A stretch of DNA of 64,000 bases from Helopsaltes ochotensis (GCA_013400155.1 VXBM01000016.1:1864620-1928619), one strand, 5' to 3'; counted from the first letter of the stretch, positions 38,301 to 52,205 are shown. The notes: generated by a model from the sequence alone, not told the origin. Numbers and translations: made by a program.

Positions 38301-39114
38301 CAAGCAAGGCGAGCTGCGGCAGCCTGGCTCTCCATCCGACCCGAGGCGGCTGAGGCAGCGTGTGCCCTCTGTGCTGAACGGGGCACATTTCCCCACCTGA
38401 AGGTCGGCGGGAGGGTCGGCACCTCGGGGAAGGGGGTCTGGCCGGTGGCGACGCCTCGCCCGGAGCATTGCCCCACAGGCGCCGGGCATCCCCCCCACCC
38501 CAGCGCCGGGCGATGCCGCGGCGCCTCGGCCCCAGCACCGCTAAAAATAAAGCCCGTTTCCGCCTGCCCGCTCTCGGGAGTCGAGGTTGAATCGATGGTT
38601 TTCTTTTAAAGCCGGGTTTTATCAGTAGCCCCCCACCCCCGCCAACCCGCCTCTGAACCGCCCAGCCCGGACCACAGCCCTGCGAATAACTTCAGCGCCG
38701 GGACCGCCGCCGGGCGGGGGTCGGGGCCGAGGGTCCGCGGGCAGCGCTCGGCACTCACCTGGCCGGCGGTGTCGTACAGCCCCAGCAGGTACTGCTTGCC
38801 CCCGACGGTAACGCTGACTGCGAGGGGGGAGAAACACAGCGGGTGAGGGGGGGGAGCCCGGCCGATCCCTCTGTCGGCCCCCCCGGCAGGGCAAGGCCAG
38901 GGGATGGAGGGAGGAGGGAGGGCAGAGAGCGGCTGCCGCCCCCGGCGGCAGCGGGGCCCCCCGCCCGCTCACCTGCGTAGTGGTCGAAGACGGTGGGCAC
39001 GTACTCCTCGGGGAAGGCGTCGTTGGCGTAGCTCATCAGCAGGCACGTCTTGCCCACGGCGCCGTCCCCCACCACCACGCACTTCAGCATGACCGCCGCG
39101 CTGCCATGGGCCAT
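23165..39114 (-). CDS. RHOQ: RHOQ (TC10), Rho-family small GTPase
   Basis: Cdc42-like GTPase at the plasma membrane and endomembranes. In mammals it takes part in insulin-stimulated GLUT4 traffic, exocytosis and filopodia. Five exons (38973-39114, 38759-38817, 24869-25033, 24037-24132, 23165-23320) join to 618 nt: 205 codons plus TGA, the human length. Seen: P-loop GDGAVGKT (16-23), switch [10 protein letters not shown] with Thr41, DTAGQ (63-67) with catalytic Gln67, TQID (121-124), CSAL (163-166), Rho insert region [16 protein letters not shown], a polybasic stretch KKHTVKKR, and the C-terminal CaaX CLIT with extra cysteines at 198 and 201 (prenylation and likely palmitoylation). It differs from human at the N terminus (MAHGSAAV) and has KPVSVEQG for KPICVEQG. 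The start is within a CpG island. Intron 1 is only 155 bp; intron 2 is 13.7 kb. Confidence 0.98.
24037..24132 (-). CDS. RHOQ: RHOQ coding exon 4
   Basis: 96 bases, acceptor ttgctag, donor gtaaac. Encodes 32 residues, [20 protein letters not shown] then [12 protein letters not shown]. It completes the G4 motif TQID and contains the Rho-specific insert helix. Human RHOQ has ICVEQG. Confidence 0.97.
24869..25033 (-). CDS. RHOQ: RHOQ coding exon 3
   Basis: 165 bases, acceptor ttccttag, donor gtatat. Encodes 55 residues from [20 protein letters not shown] through [16 protein letters not shown] to FLLVGTQ. This is switch II and the central sheet; human has I in place of V in the last block. Confidence 0.98.
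25034..38758 (-). other. RHOQ intron 2; no second gene seen
   Basis: 13.7 kb between the 59-bp exon 2 and exon 3. The longest minus-strand ORF (27239-27676, 145 codons) matches nothing I know. A GC-richer patch with short palindromes lies at 33700-33960. The last 500 bp enter the RHOQ CpG island. Confidence 0.7.
38759..38817 (-). CDS. RHOQ: RHOQ coding exon 2
   Basis: 59 bases, acceptor ccctcgcag, donor gtgagt. Encodes [20 protein letters not shown], with the G3 motif and Gln67. Confidence 0.97.
38973..39114 (-). CDS. RHOQ: RHOQ coding exon 1
   Basis: 142 bases from ATG at 39114 to the donor gtgagc. Encodes residues 1-47, including the extended N terminus typical of TC10, the P-loop and switch I. 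The first upstream base of the 342-N gap is only 27 bp from the ATG, so most of the 5' UTR is missing. Confidence 0.97.
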
Positions 39115-39140
39115 GGCCGGAGCCCGCCCTCATGGCCCCG

Positions 39141-39482
39141 NNNNNNNNNNNNNNNNNNNNNNNNNNNNNNNNNNNNNNNNNNNNNNNNNNNNNNNNNNNN
39201 NNNNNNNNNNNNNNNNNNNNNNNNNNNNNNNNNNNNNNNNNNNNNNNNNNNNNNNNNNNNNNNNNNNNNNNNNNNNNNNNNNNNNNNNNNNNNNNNNNNN
39301 NNNNNNNNNNNNNNNNNNNNNNNNNNNNNNNNNNNNNNNNNNNNNNNNNNNNNNNNNNNNNNNNNNNNNNNNNNNNNNNNNNNNNNNNNNNNNNNNNNNN
39401 NNNNNNNNNNNNNNNNNNNNNNNNNNNNNNNNNNNNNNNNNNNNNNNNNNNNNNNNNNNNNNNNNNNNNNNNNNNNNNNNNN
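39141..39482. other. Assembly gap (342 N) in RHOQ promoter
   Basis: N run beginning 27 bp upstream of the RHOQ start codon, flanked by GC-rich DNA. The true length may differ. It hides the 5' UTR and transcription start. Confidence 0.99.
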
Positions 39483-42203
39483 GCACCCGGCGCCTCCCCG
39501 CCCCGCAAGTTACTTGGGCGCTGCGGGCACCCCCTGCCCCGCGCGAGCAGCGGGGCCGCGTGGGCTCTGTGGTCATTCCCCACCATCGCCCTGTGCGTGT
39601 ACAAAGGGAACTCCGGCAGCATCCTCTGGTATTAGCCCCTAACTGTGCCGGCAAGTATGGAAATAATCAAAGGGATGCAAAAGGATTGTGTTCTGCGCTG
39701 AGTTTATTGTCTTTGGGTCTGAATTCGGTAGTGGGAACAGATTTAAGAACACCAACGTGTATCATTTGAGAAGGCTTGAGTATCCGTCTGCAAGGCTAAA
39801 GCACCAGAGGACAAGACCTAGAAAGAGTAGATACTGCACGAAAAATGAGTGAAATCATGCTCCCACTAGCGTCAGTGGCAAGAAGTCCCACTGTTTAGCG
39901 GCACAAGGCTGTCACCATAGCAAGCTGTTTCCAGCTTCACATTTTCAAATGGTGTGAAATAAGTCTACAGTCAGACAGAAACAATTGCCTTTTTTAGTTT
40001 ACAATTTCTCCAGATTTATGCTGTAAGCCCTATCTAAATACAACAAACAGCATACAACAGTGCAAACCACGAGGAAACCTCTGTGTTGTGTAGTTTGTGT
40101 TTCTATTTGATCTGACATGCTTCAGGGAGAAAATAAATGCAAATCCCTCATTGCACAAAGCTTATCTGAATATTCAATAAAACACATTTTCAAACCAGGA
40201 CAAAATACAAAAGTTATAACTTTGCAAGTTTTTCAGCTTAGTCAGTCAAGCTTTCATGCTTTCAGACCTCAGAGGGTGTGAGCAGGACATCCAAGACTGC
40301 TCTGGTGCAATCTCGTCACAATACATCCAGAGAGCATCAAAAAACCCATGAACAGACAGGAGCTGCCCCAGGAGGTATTTCCTCAGCCCTTGGAAAATAC
40401 CAGCTATAAAAGAAAGCTGGATTTACTGAGAAGTCAGTCATCTGGCAGCCAGCGCAGGACTCAGCACACAGGTCTCCCAGACAACAGCTTTTCCTGGTGA
40501 GCAGATATGTCCTGCATGAGCAGCTGTTCCAGGATGGGTTATGGCACCACATCCAGGAAAACTGCTTTAGAGGTTTCTGGGTATTCATGAGGGACTTGAA
40601 ATCCAGCAAACACTCAGTGGCCCAGGTGGCATCTGCTTCCCTTTTGTTTGCCAATGTATACATTTAGGAGTACCCAACACTTACATTCTTGAGCAACAGC
40701 AGCCCAGGCTGCCGTCTGCACAATCGATGGGAAGTGTACTTCCTCCACTCTGCTGCTTGCTTAATTGCTAGTGCTGCTTCCCAAATCCTGTAATCATCAT
40801 TTTGAACTTGCACAATCTCAGCCAAATGATTCTCATCCAGTCCTCCATCTTGCTCAGACAATGGATAGCCAATTAGTCTGCACTAAATATTTAGAGAAAA
40901 TGAAGACACAGAACTGGCAAACTGAAACACTCACCGCGGCTCTCTCCTCACCAGTTTGGTTGGTCGTACAGCCAGGGAATCTCATAGCTGCAGGACTGCA
41001 GCCTTGTAAAACCTAACAAGAGTCGCAGAGTGATAAGGCTCTATGGAATCACCCATAGGGGTGTAGGACTGTCGGTTTCATCCACAGCATAATTACTTAC
41101 TTTGTTTGTTTTTCACCATTTGCAGATGTCCTTTTCCAGCCAGCAGCCACAGCAGTGGGATAAGGAGGGTGAAGCTGTAAGGAGAATAGACATTCTGAAA
41201 GTTCCTGGGAATTTATTGTCTTAAACTTCTCTGGCTTTCAGAAGCTCCTCAAGGATATGTCAAGAGTCTGCTCAGTGTCAACCGACTGGCTCAGTGGAGG
41301 TTTTCAATTCAGCTGTATTGGCACGACGGATACCTTATCACATCCTTCTTTCACATATATTAACAATCTGCTCTGTGTAATACGCTTCCATTTTTCAGCA
41401 GTACAAATATAAAGTGTTAAAATAATTACCTATAACAAATATTCTTTTAAATATCTTTATTAAAGACACTCAATCTAGCCATTTCCCCCATAAATTCTTT
41501 CATAAGGTCCTAAAATAAATCAGTATGAAATGTTAAAAAGAAACTCTTATCATCTTAGTGATATTTAAAATGTATTTTTATTCCTCATTGTTTGCTATAA
41601 AGTTGATAGGAAATGAGAAAACACTTCCATCTAATTTTTCATAAAAGGGACAGTTTCTGACTAGTTCCAGGCTATGAGCTGAATGGTTACTTTAGTATCA
41701 TATGATACTACAGCAACATAAACAGCCCATTTTTTCATTTAAGAAATTAAAATTCTGCTTTGCAGAATTTCTGTAAGATTTCTATATGCATATGAGGCTG
41801 ACACTCATTGGGAGGAAGAAATGTAACTAGATTACCCCTAGAAAGAAGGCCTGCTCTGAATAATTCAGGTCAGTAATGGAAGAAAGTGAGTGGAAGAGAA
41901 GGTCTAATAAATGACGGGAAGCCTATGAGGACACAAGTCTAGTGAAACTCCATAATGATTGTGCAGCCGAACATTTCTTGGAAGTAATTTCTGAAGTATA
42001 CAGACTTTGCAAGTGGGAACATGGCACAGGATAATGAATTAGGACTAAAAAATCCTTCATCTGCCTTACCAGCAACAGGGAAAATGGAAGAGAAAGAAAT
42101 GGAATCAGGCCTTAGTACAAGCAGCAAAAGACCTATTTGGTCTACGGAACCAGGGAATTAGAGGTATCAATCATGTAATCAACACATTTTGAAAATACAG
42201 ATC

Positions 42204-42266
42204 TGTCCATGTCCATGTCCATGTCCATGTCCATGTCCATGTCCATGTCCATGTCCATGTCCATGT
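42204..42266. repeat. (TGTCCA)n hexanucleotide satellite, about 10.5 copies
   Basis: Perfect tandem TGTCCA/CATGTC units over 63 bp, ending where a C becomes T. In one frame it reads as repeated Met-Ser, which is a by-product of the repeat and not a gene. Confidence 0.98.
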
Positions 42267-45200
42267 TCATTATTAACGTCTGTGAATTTAACCTACAAAT
42301 TTGCACAATATTGTTATTTTCATCAACTGCGTTGCCACTCTGTGTTGTGAGTACAATCCAGCAAGTCTCTGTCCCAATTCTCCTGCTCAGCTGCCAGATA
42401 AACAGTGGTGCCTGGCTTTGTCTCTGGGTTGTTGTGCACCACTAGTGTGTGGCCATGCATCTCACTGCAGAGGTGGACATCTTCTCATGTTGGGTGAAAT
42501 GACTTCATGGAAATAGCCAATATGTGAGGAAACTCCCCTAAAAATGCCAAGTCCTAATAAAAGCTCAAAGCGATGTATGAAAAACACCTGAATTAGTCCC
42601 ACAAAATCCATCAGAGGATTAATATTTTTTCAGGCATCCCTGTCTGTGGAAGACTGGGGCCATGGTTTATGGTTCTCTAAAAAAACTTCTAGACTGACAA
42701 AGAATGTTAAGTCTTTAGGAAAGTCAGTGAAAAGGGTGACGCCATCTGAATGCCCTGTTTGCATCATATTGTCTTTCAGACCAATCAATCTCTCATCCTC
42801 AAGCAGAGATGTCCCTAAGCAAAAGGTTACTCCCGAGTGAACATAACACAAGCCTGGTTTTTAGTCAGAATAATTTGCTGTTGTCATAAGTGGTGGGAAC
42901 ACCACTTTTACAGTTTATGAATCTGATCATTACAGTTTTGCATTTTTGCCCAAGATTAGGTAATGCCGAGAATGTGTCTGTATCTCAGCTAATAGAGAGG
43001 AAACAAATCACATTTCTAATGTGAAAAGGATAGGCAATTGGATAGTTGCAGATCTGATTCCTTCTGAATGTCAGTTTCCACTCTAATTTCCTCTCAATTT
43101 AAAAGGTCACAGCTGCGAGTTTCCCTTCCTCGTGTCTTTCAAGAACATGGCGATATCTCCAAGCAAGGGCAAGCACTATATGAAATCAGAATGACAGGAT
43201 GACACATCTTAGGTCATCTGTGGCAGTCATCTGCCAGAGCACACAGGCGCTCTCCCGTACCTGTGGTGTTCCCCGTCTCCAAATGGGGATGGATGCTGCA
43301 AACAGAGGAACTATCACCTGTTCTCTTCAGGGGCCAACCCAGCGTGCTCCCCTGCCTGGAAAGCTCCTGCACAGGTCTCATCTCCTTCTCTTACGCCGTT
43401 GCAGGTTGTGATTCTTTATTAACATTTCCCTTTTTTTTTGTAACTGAGATGGGAGTTCTCATAAAAGCAACATAGTAGCAATAGAGCCATCCTGAAATAG
43501 TAGCACCAGGACCAAAACTAGGATGTATTGCTGAGAATGAGAGACAATGTTTCCAAAATAAATCTGCATTTAACACTGCAAAGTGTCATGATCACTGTTC
43601 TGTGCTTTTTCTTAATAACTCCAGTAGGGGAGCTTTAAAAGTGGTCAAAGGAAATACATCAGTGGAAACATTTGCTCTGAAAAATCTGATCCTTTGAGAA
43701 GAATACCTTTTGAAATCATGTCAATTCCATGAAAATGTTTTAAGAAAGCCATACAAATGTTCTGACAGCTTCAAAGCATTTCAATTTTTAATTTTTTACA
43801 GAGTAAAGCATTTTAATTTCTAAATCAGTACGGTTTCAATTTAAGTTAGCATTGTGTTAGCATATGCTGTAACATAAATGAAAAGGTGCCATCATGAACC
43901 TTTTCCATCAGCATCATTTTTCTTGCAGAAGTTTTGGGGTATTTTTAAGGACTGCAAAATTTTCAGATTGCATTGCTAAGTAGAACAAAGACAAACCTCA
44001 AAAATATTCATAAAAGTGAAACTTTATCCTCTGAACAGCTTATGTCCTCCTCATACTCTTGGCAGGGGTAAAAGAGCTATTAAGAAAGAAAAAAAAGAAA
44101 CAGACAACCAAAAAGAAACAAAAGTGTCTGGTTCAGATAACTTATGAGAGGGTACTAAATTTCAAATATGAGAAGTCCACAGATCCAGACCCATGCCTAA
44201 AGTTAATCGTGTATTTTATTCAGGCCAACATAAAATTCCGTTTTCTACACAAGGATTTAAAGTACCAGAGAGAATAAATCTGTTGGAAACTTGGTGAGAT
44301 TAGGGCACCTGCCTCCCACAGGTTTCTCAGCAAATCTTGCATTTCAAGATAGAGTATTACAATATAAAATAAATTATGTCACAGCTCTTCTGGTACTATT
44401 TCATATTCAGTGAAGGAACCTGAGCAGAATTAAATTTCTTCTCAGCTACTTAGCACTGGGCTAAGTGTCAAGAAGCAGCAATTCTTCTCCTCAGGCAAAC
44501 CTGATAACAATGCCTTGCAGTTCACCAGACATTTTGTTAAAAATAAAATCTGCATCATGGTGGGGCTTTTTTGTACAGCTAGAGTCACCATCATTCCCAG
44601 GCACAGAAGAGAGGACTAAGCACTTAACCTCTGCAGTTGATGCCACCTCTATGGCACCACACAACCCCACAGCATCCTTTTCATGGGTGCTAAGAAATAC
44701 CCACCTCTGATTCATCCCTGATTCATCCCAGCACTCAAGACTGTATAGTCTGGCATGGCTGTTATGTACCATGATGTACCAAAAGGAGAAGGAAATAAAA
44801 TCTTATACCTTGCCTCACTGACAGAGACCAGAAGTAGCATTGTTACATGAATGGGACAGGATTTGAGAAGGGAATTCTGGCTCCTTCCCGTGTTTTGAAA
44901 CAAAACTAATCCCCAAAATATCTGATTCTGGAAAGATAAAACTGATTCCTACATGGCATTGGTGAGTTCCCCCGGAGAGTCATGGTGTTGTTCCACTCAA
45001 AACAACCCCCAAAAATGTTCTAGGGATGTCACACTGCTGACAATTGAGTCCTAGCATTTGATAATATACTCTGACTTCATTTAATTTACTAGGATAGATG
45101 TCATCATTGCAAGGCATTGCAAGGTCTATGTGTTCCAAATTTCATTTTTATTGAGCTGCACGAATCCAATGCAAATGATTTTCCTTGATTCTTACCAGCA

Positions 45201-48200
45201 GTTATTATTTATTAATTCTGGTAAAACTGGTAATATTCCCCTTTGTGCAAAAAACAACTAACCAACCAACAATTTCCAACTTTAGATATATTTGCACGAA
45301 AACATATCTTTTAAATTCCACTTGTTATAATTGAATCTGACTCTAAAACTGACATCTGGATTATCCCCAAACTTTGATGAAGTCTGGATTCAAGTTTGAA
45401 TTTTCATGAAGCTTGGACTTCTTTCAACAGCTCCTCTGAATTTGATTCTATGTCTGCTTGACAAATAGAAGGAAGTCCTTAAATTAATGAATCTTTGGTA
45501 CACCAGTAAGATTCAACTGTAAAGCCAAACGATGACACAAACATCTTTCTTGATTTAAGGATATTTCACAGTTTAAAATGTAGCCACATTTTAACCCACA
45601 AAATGTCCTAGTGAAACAAAGTCTGGCATCATGTAGAGGTAAGGAATGGTAATGGATGGGATACTGGGAAATGGGGGTGGAGAACAAGAGAAACGAGTGG
45701 GAAGCAGACAACCCCACAGGACCCCCGCCCCGGCTTTAGGACCCAAACGCACCTTGCACCAGTAGGGAAAGATAAGTCCTTCTTTGGCTGTCCTCTTTAA
45801 CAACTTGTCATGTAATCTGGCATGTGGAGAGAGCTGGAGGGCATGAAAAACAGACCTGAGAACAGAACTCCAGGATTGGGGAATCTAGCATATGCAAGTG
45901 AGCATGGGCTGTATGCAGCTCTCTGCGTAGTATTAGAAACTCCTTAGGTGTTAATAGCTTCTAGAAAGCTAATGGTTTAATAGGGCTGGAGGCGAAGAAC
46001 GTGCTGGAAATGTTCTCAGGCAGGGTGTTGTACATCCTGATGGGAAATGGAGGGGAGGGAGAAGAGACCCATAATTTTCTTCTTAGGTATTTATTGGAAT
46101 AAAAGTGGAAGTGTAATTTCTGAGGATTCTCTCATTACGGTGTTGATAACTTCACATGCCAAAGATTTCAGTGAGTGGTGACAACTTCCTTCAATATAAC
46201 AATAACAAGAACAGGGCTTCAGAGTCACATGTTTATTTAATTTCATTAGTGCTGTTGCTGCAATAGTAACTACAAGAACCCGAAGAACTGGTCAGATCTA
46301 AAAAAAAGTCCTTATTAAAATCATCACTTTGCTGGAAAACTTTGCTGACATATGGTTAAGGCTGCTCATTGCTTCCATAAAGTCGATATCAACATTATTA
46401 GAACTTCTGAGAAACCAGAAAATACAAAGGATAATAAAGCAATATTCAGTTCAACCCCTATATACCTGTAATGGAAATAATTCACCTTTTCAGTGAGTGA
46501 TTTTCAGAGAACATAGTATATAACCCCTATAGCTTGGGCACCTCTTGTCTTTGGAAAAGTGGACTGTATTCAAAGTGACACTTCTTTTACATGCATGCTC
46601 TGACCCAATTTCCTAGAGAAAAAATCCATGACAGGTAAATTTTATCTTTTCCCCCAACCCACCATTTCGTCACACACTATTATTACTAAGTCCATAGACT
46701 ATTCTTCCTACTTTACTTTGCGCTTTTGATCCCACCCCCAGGAGTGATGAGCACCGTGGGGCTGAGGCCCCATCTGAAGGTATGGCCTCCCATTTTCGCT
46801 ACTATCATAGTTTACTAAGTTTCCTACCATTTGACACAGCAATAATCAAGTCAGCAAATACTGCCAGTTCCTTGTTCCTACTGCCAGCTCCCAGAAGGGA
46901 AAAAAAAAGGTTGCTTGAATGTTGACCTAAACTCTGTATTTCCTGGCTTCCAAAAGTCTGAATTTTGCTGAAGCTGATATTTTATAAGAGCTCCAACTAC
47001 TGCCAGGAAATACTAACTCTGCATTAATTAAGGGGTTTTGTCAGTCAGTAAAAAGGAAAGATGCTTTAATGGCCTGATATCCACTATTTTCTTCATTCTT
47101 AAAATACGTTTGAGAGAGCATCTTTGCAATGTGTCAGTCTGTGATTCAGGGTGAGAAAAAAAATCTGAAGAATTTCTGAATTTCTAGTAAGGACTAGATG
47201 CACTGGTAGATTGGGTTGGGTTTTTTTCTGTGTGAGGGATTGTAGATTGGTTTGAACATTTTTCTGCTGACTGACTCTTTTATTTCAGGTGAATGGTATT
47301 CACCACCATTTTGCTATTTTTTTAATTGCTGTCATGGGTTCTGTTTAAATAAGAGTCAGAAAGCACTGAGCTAAGGATGACCTGTCTTCTTTAGCAGGTA
47401 TGTACAGAGAAACCAGCTTTTACAAATGTATGTGTAACTGTTTGTAGCCTAAAACACTGCACCAGTTTTCAACTGAACTCAGCTTCTAACTCTTCAGGGA
47501 AAAAAAAAAAGAAAAAGGATAGTTATCAAAAAATCCTTGGTGGATCTCACTGGCACATTTTACAGTTGGGTTTTCAGGAGTATATGAGTGAGCTCTTTGT
47601 GAGGTACATGAACACCCTTGAAAACTGATCCAAGCTGTGTATAGACAGAGCGAGGCTGAAGTCTTGACCTAGGACTCCAGATAATCTAATCCTTCAGTTC
47701 AAGTTTTGTCAAAACTTAGCCACAAACTCATTACTGAATTTTTCAGTTTGAGAGTTCTGTAAAAGGATGGAAATGCTGTGGCAAAAGAGTCATGCTGACA
47801 GAAGAGCAGAGAGGAAGGACCAGTGCTGTCAGTGGAAACAGGGGATGCACACCTCTCACCCCTTCCATCCTCTGATGTAAACTTGCATACCCCAGCTGTC
47901 TCTCGAGGGTAACTGGAACCTTCTTGACTTTCCATTCCCACAGCCTGAAAACTCTCCTTCCAGGATGGCTGGAAAACACTGTGGTGGTAAGTGCAAAGAA
48001 AAAATGTTTTAAAGTCAATCCAAGCATTTGAATTTTTCAAAGAATAACATGAAGAAATGTTTTCCAGTGGAAAACTGGCGTTATCGTGCCAGCTTAAGAA
48101 TGGTGAAACACCTAAGGAGATCTTCATGAATATTCAGGAATATGCATGAGCACACCTGCCACCAAACTTCCACCCATTAAATCGTCACCAAAAAGTAGGA

Positions 48201-51200
48201 GTTGATGCTGGGCAATATCAAGAGCTCAAGAAAATAAAATTGGTGTAGACTTCAGCTTACAGTAATAGATTTTGTAAAGAATTCAGCAGTGGCATGAGTC
48301 AGCCCAGTTGCATCAGCTCCTGTGATATCTGAATTTGGTCGAATCCAAACAAAGCAAATCTTGCTTTAGAAATAAATTTTACATAGCCTTTGTGCAGTTG
48401 AGCAGTGCAGGAGAGGAAAAAAAGGTGTTCAAGCACAGACAGCTCCAACACTCTCCCTGATGAAGATATCTGTGGTAACCAGTGATTGAGTATGATTGAA
48501 ACCATGAAAATATTTTCAGGGATCTGTTTCTTCCCAGGTCAAAGCAGGCTTGCTTTTGAATTCACAAATTCCTAAATGAAAATGGCCACCTCCTCACATG
48601 TTCCAATGTGTGCCCCCTTCCTTTCCCAGAAATAAGTAATATGATCATCTGTTCACTAGAATGACTGCCAAAATCCTGGAAGTAATGGTTGTAAATATTT
48701 TTCATTTCAAGCTGGTTGAGTTGTTCTAGAATTGTCTGTTGGCATCAGACAAATCCCAGTTCCCTTACTCACCGTCCAGCTTCGTGTTACCCTAAAAGCC
48801 AGTAGAAAATTCCCCTTCATGTTTTCAGACATGAAACTGCACTCCTTGAGCTATCCTCTAGCTGGAAAAGATAAAGATCCTGCTGCTTCCTGTGTGTGGG
48901 TCTCCAGAATCTGTCTTACTGACCACAAGAAATCCAAAGAGACAGACATAGGGACATAAGCATTTGCAGAAATAACTGCACACTGTAAAGTCATCAGAGG
49001 AAAGTAATCCAGGCCACCTTCCCCCTAAGACAGTAACACTGCTGTGTTTATGAACACCCTTAATTTTGAACGGCTTGTACTCTGAAATCAGAGATAACAT
49101 CAACACCTCAGGTCCTTTCTTGGAAGGAGGGCTGCATATAGAATAGTTACGTGGAAGTCAGCTTTGTGTGTTTGCATGCAAAGCTGCTGCAGTAACACAC
49201 GGACTGCTAACTCCATTAATTTACTTCTCTTGCAGTGAATGAGTCCTGCTCACTAGGTCATGCTTTTCTCACACAGTAATCTGCAGTAACCAAAACACCT
49301 TCCATCTCCTTTGCATCACCTACACAAACACCCCAGACAGCTCCTAGGTACAGAACTCAATACACCAATCCTTTCCAAAGAGTGTGGAAAAGGGCTAAGG
49401 GCTAAAAGTAGAACCAGCTAGGGAGTGCTCATGCTAATGGCAGCTTTAATGCAAGGGCCATGCCACCTGTCTGACTGACTGCAGGATGCCAGCCTTTGCT
49501 CTGCTAGGTTATGCCTAGGAACATTTTAATGGGAAGTGGCCTGTTTTTTTAAAAATCAATAATTGGAAGGGAACATTTTGCTTAAAAAAATGGAGCCATG
49601 TTTCAGAATAGCAGCTGGACAAAAGCATTTCCAAATATGATTCAGTGTGTCTGTGTGTTTTTCCAACACATGCACAACAAGCACTTTTTTGCAAGAATTG
49701 TATTTTTTCTGCCATATTGTTTTTATTGAGAGGTTTCTTTTTCCTCAAAATCCGTGCTCTGAAGTCATAATTTCCAAAGTCCTGACTTAGCTTGGTTTCA
49801 TTAAAAATTTTGCGTGCCTAATTTTGAAAAATAGGTGGAAAGCTGAACTGTGAAGTTTTAAATACTAGAAAAAATTTTAAATACTGGAAAAAATTGTAGG
49901 GATGGAAGTTTAGGGCCATATACTCAGTTTCTGATTGTTGGAGTCAGCAGTGCTATTAGCCTCAGAACCAGAAGGCTTAAAAAACATTGGCTTAATGCTC
50001 ATATAAGTATCTGAGCAGGATTTTTTCTTTCATTCTTCCTTCCCCACCCCTATGTTAGTACCAAATTACATGCACTGCTTCAGATTTCCAACATTTCCCA
50101 ATCTGGATTAATTTACATTTGGAGAGAGGGTGTGAATTAAACTGTTATGAAAGGCTTAGATGCAGTGCCAACTTGTTACTATGCTCTTTCAAGCATCAAA
50201 TGCTTTTTCTATTAAGGAAGCTTTCTGAGAATTTCTTGCATCTGGAAACCTCTCCCATTGCAGAACTTATTTATCAAATGCAAAATATGATGTATACAAT
50301 GAAGGCATTCATAGTAACCCATCTCCTGCTGCAGTTAGAGGCTCTGTCATACTATGGCCTACAGTAAGACATTGCTGTCTTAAAGGAGATTTCAGTCTGA
50401 GAAAAGCCTAACCCCTGCAGGGATGCAGAATGCAAGGGGAGAGTCAGAAGCTATCAGCAGACAAGCAGAGGACAGAGTGCACACTGAACTGCTACAGCTG
50501 ACAGTCAGAACTCACAGCCTTTGGCTTGTACTGCACCTAACCATCCAAAGTGAGAAACTGGGCCTGAGAGCACTTCTTAACTCATTACATACCTAAGAGA
50601 GAATATGGAGCCTGCCCTTCTCTTCTACTGGTCTTTTTCCTTGAATTTTCTCATATGTAAAGTACCTACAGACATAAAATTCCATTTTCTGCCAAGGGAT
50701 GCAGTATAGGTATTGTCCCTAGCTGTTTGCAAACATCTCACTCATAGCACAGCTGTTAATTATAACAACAAGCACGAGATGAGGCTGATTCAAGTCTGGG
50801 TATGTCTAAAGGGTGGTCTCACTCTTGCTGTTACTGATACTTGTGTCAGAGCTGGGTTAGTCACTAAGGATTTTGCTAGCAAATTGCATTCAAGGTCCAT
50901 GTAACTTCTCCCTTGCCAGCATTAGCCCCTGCCAATTTTAGTAAGCTCTGGAAAAATTATTCATGGATCACAAATTTCCCAGAGATTGCGATTTCCATCC
51001 TGAAGCATTATTGACCAACACATCCTCAGGATGCTTTAGTATGTTCATCTACTTGTGATCTTAATCCTGCCTTAATTTCACACTCACTGTCAGAAGGGTA
51101 AGCGTCTTCTTCAACTGAGGGAATATGGGCAGGAGCGTAGAGCTGAGTATCTGGTTTCTTTCTGCAGCAGCAGAAGGGATTTGGGGGGAATTGTTGGTGA

Positions 51201-52205
51201 AATTTTTTTCTCCTTTGTTCACCCTTTCCAATGAACAGCTACAAGAGCCTTAGAGGTTCTGCATTCCCCCTTTACCAGATTTCTTCAGGGATATGTGATG
51301 GGTTTTGTAGAGTAGCTACAGAGCACAACGCTTCTCCCACACCACCACTAGCTGTCAGAGACAGCCCAAATACTGCCAGCAGGGATTGTAGTCCTTCTTC
51401 CCACCACTTCAATACCTTGTTACTTTTCTCTCTGATTCCCTACTGAGTGTGGAGAGAATAATGGATCAGCTTATAACTCATCAAATGTGACCAGTGGTTT
51501 TATGGTGCTTAACAGCTGAGATAAATGTGAACTGATGTGAACTGAAAAGTAAGGAAATTGCCAGGCAGCAGGTTTTAAACAATCAGAAAACAATTGCTTT
51601 AACATGGTGCTTAATGCTGCTGTGACTCATAACCACCAGTTGTAGCAGCAAAAATGGATAAGTATGCTTTAAAAAGATTGGAAAGTTTTGTGAAGGATGA
51701 TTCCACCCTTGGCTATTAAATATGATGATCCAAATGCCACCTCTGACTCAGGAAAGTGTTCAACTTTGCCAAAAAGTGCTACAATGTTCTGGGAGAAAAA
51801 ATACTCTTCTGAGAGAAACGTTCCCTAAGCATTGACCTTGGCCTCTTAATGTTAAGTTGCTGAGCTAGCTGAATTCTGGTATGGCATAATGTTCTTATGT
51901 TTTTCCTAAAAAAACCTATATTTGGCTAACACAGTGAGTAATTGGTGTCATACAGGGGCTAATCTATAAGGCCTTGTACAATTCTGATGAATTTACTACT
52001 TGCAGCAAATGTTATGGATATTGCTGGATCCTATGCAATTAAACATATGTGTGGTTCTAATAATTCAGGGATTACCCAGTGCACAGTCTGTATTCATTCT
52101 TCTCTGCCATGCCTCACCAAATAAAAATGGAAACTTGTAAACAATGGGAATGTGTTTGCACTGTGCTGGCAATGCTTCTGAGTCTGCAATACAGAAGGCA
52201 GGCTG

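Larger units (their letters stand above)
38300..39640 (-). promoter_or_regulatory. CpG island: RHOQ promoter, exon 1 and exon 2
   Basis: Dense CpG and GC-rich sequence from intron 2 through both first exons and past the gap to about 39.6 kb. The core promoter presumably lies within the 342-N gap immediately upstream of the ATG at 39114. Confidence 0.8.

Noticed and set aside
38969..39769. Several long ORFs of 160-240 codons around the 342-N gap
   Set aside because: They run through N bases and are shadows of the RHOQ exons on the other strand or frame.
42204..42266. CRISPR-like direct repeats
   Set aside because: The units are 6 bp with no spacers, and the DNA is vertebrate.
42209..42445. 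ORF beginning with repeated Met-Ser
   Set aside because: It is the translation of the TGTCCA satellite followed by random sequence.
47699..48127. 142-codon minus-strand ORF
   Set aside because: No domain, start context or splice support; within chance length for a 64-kb window.
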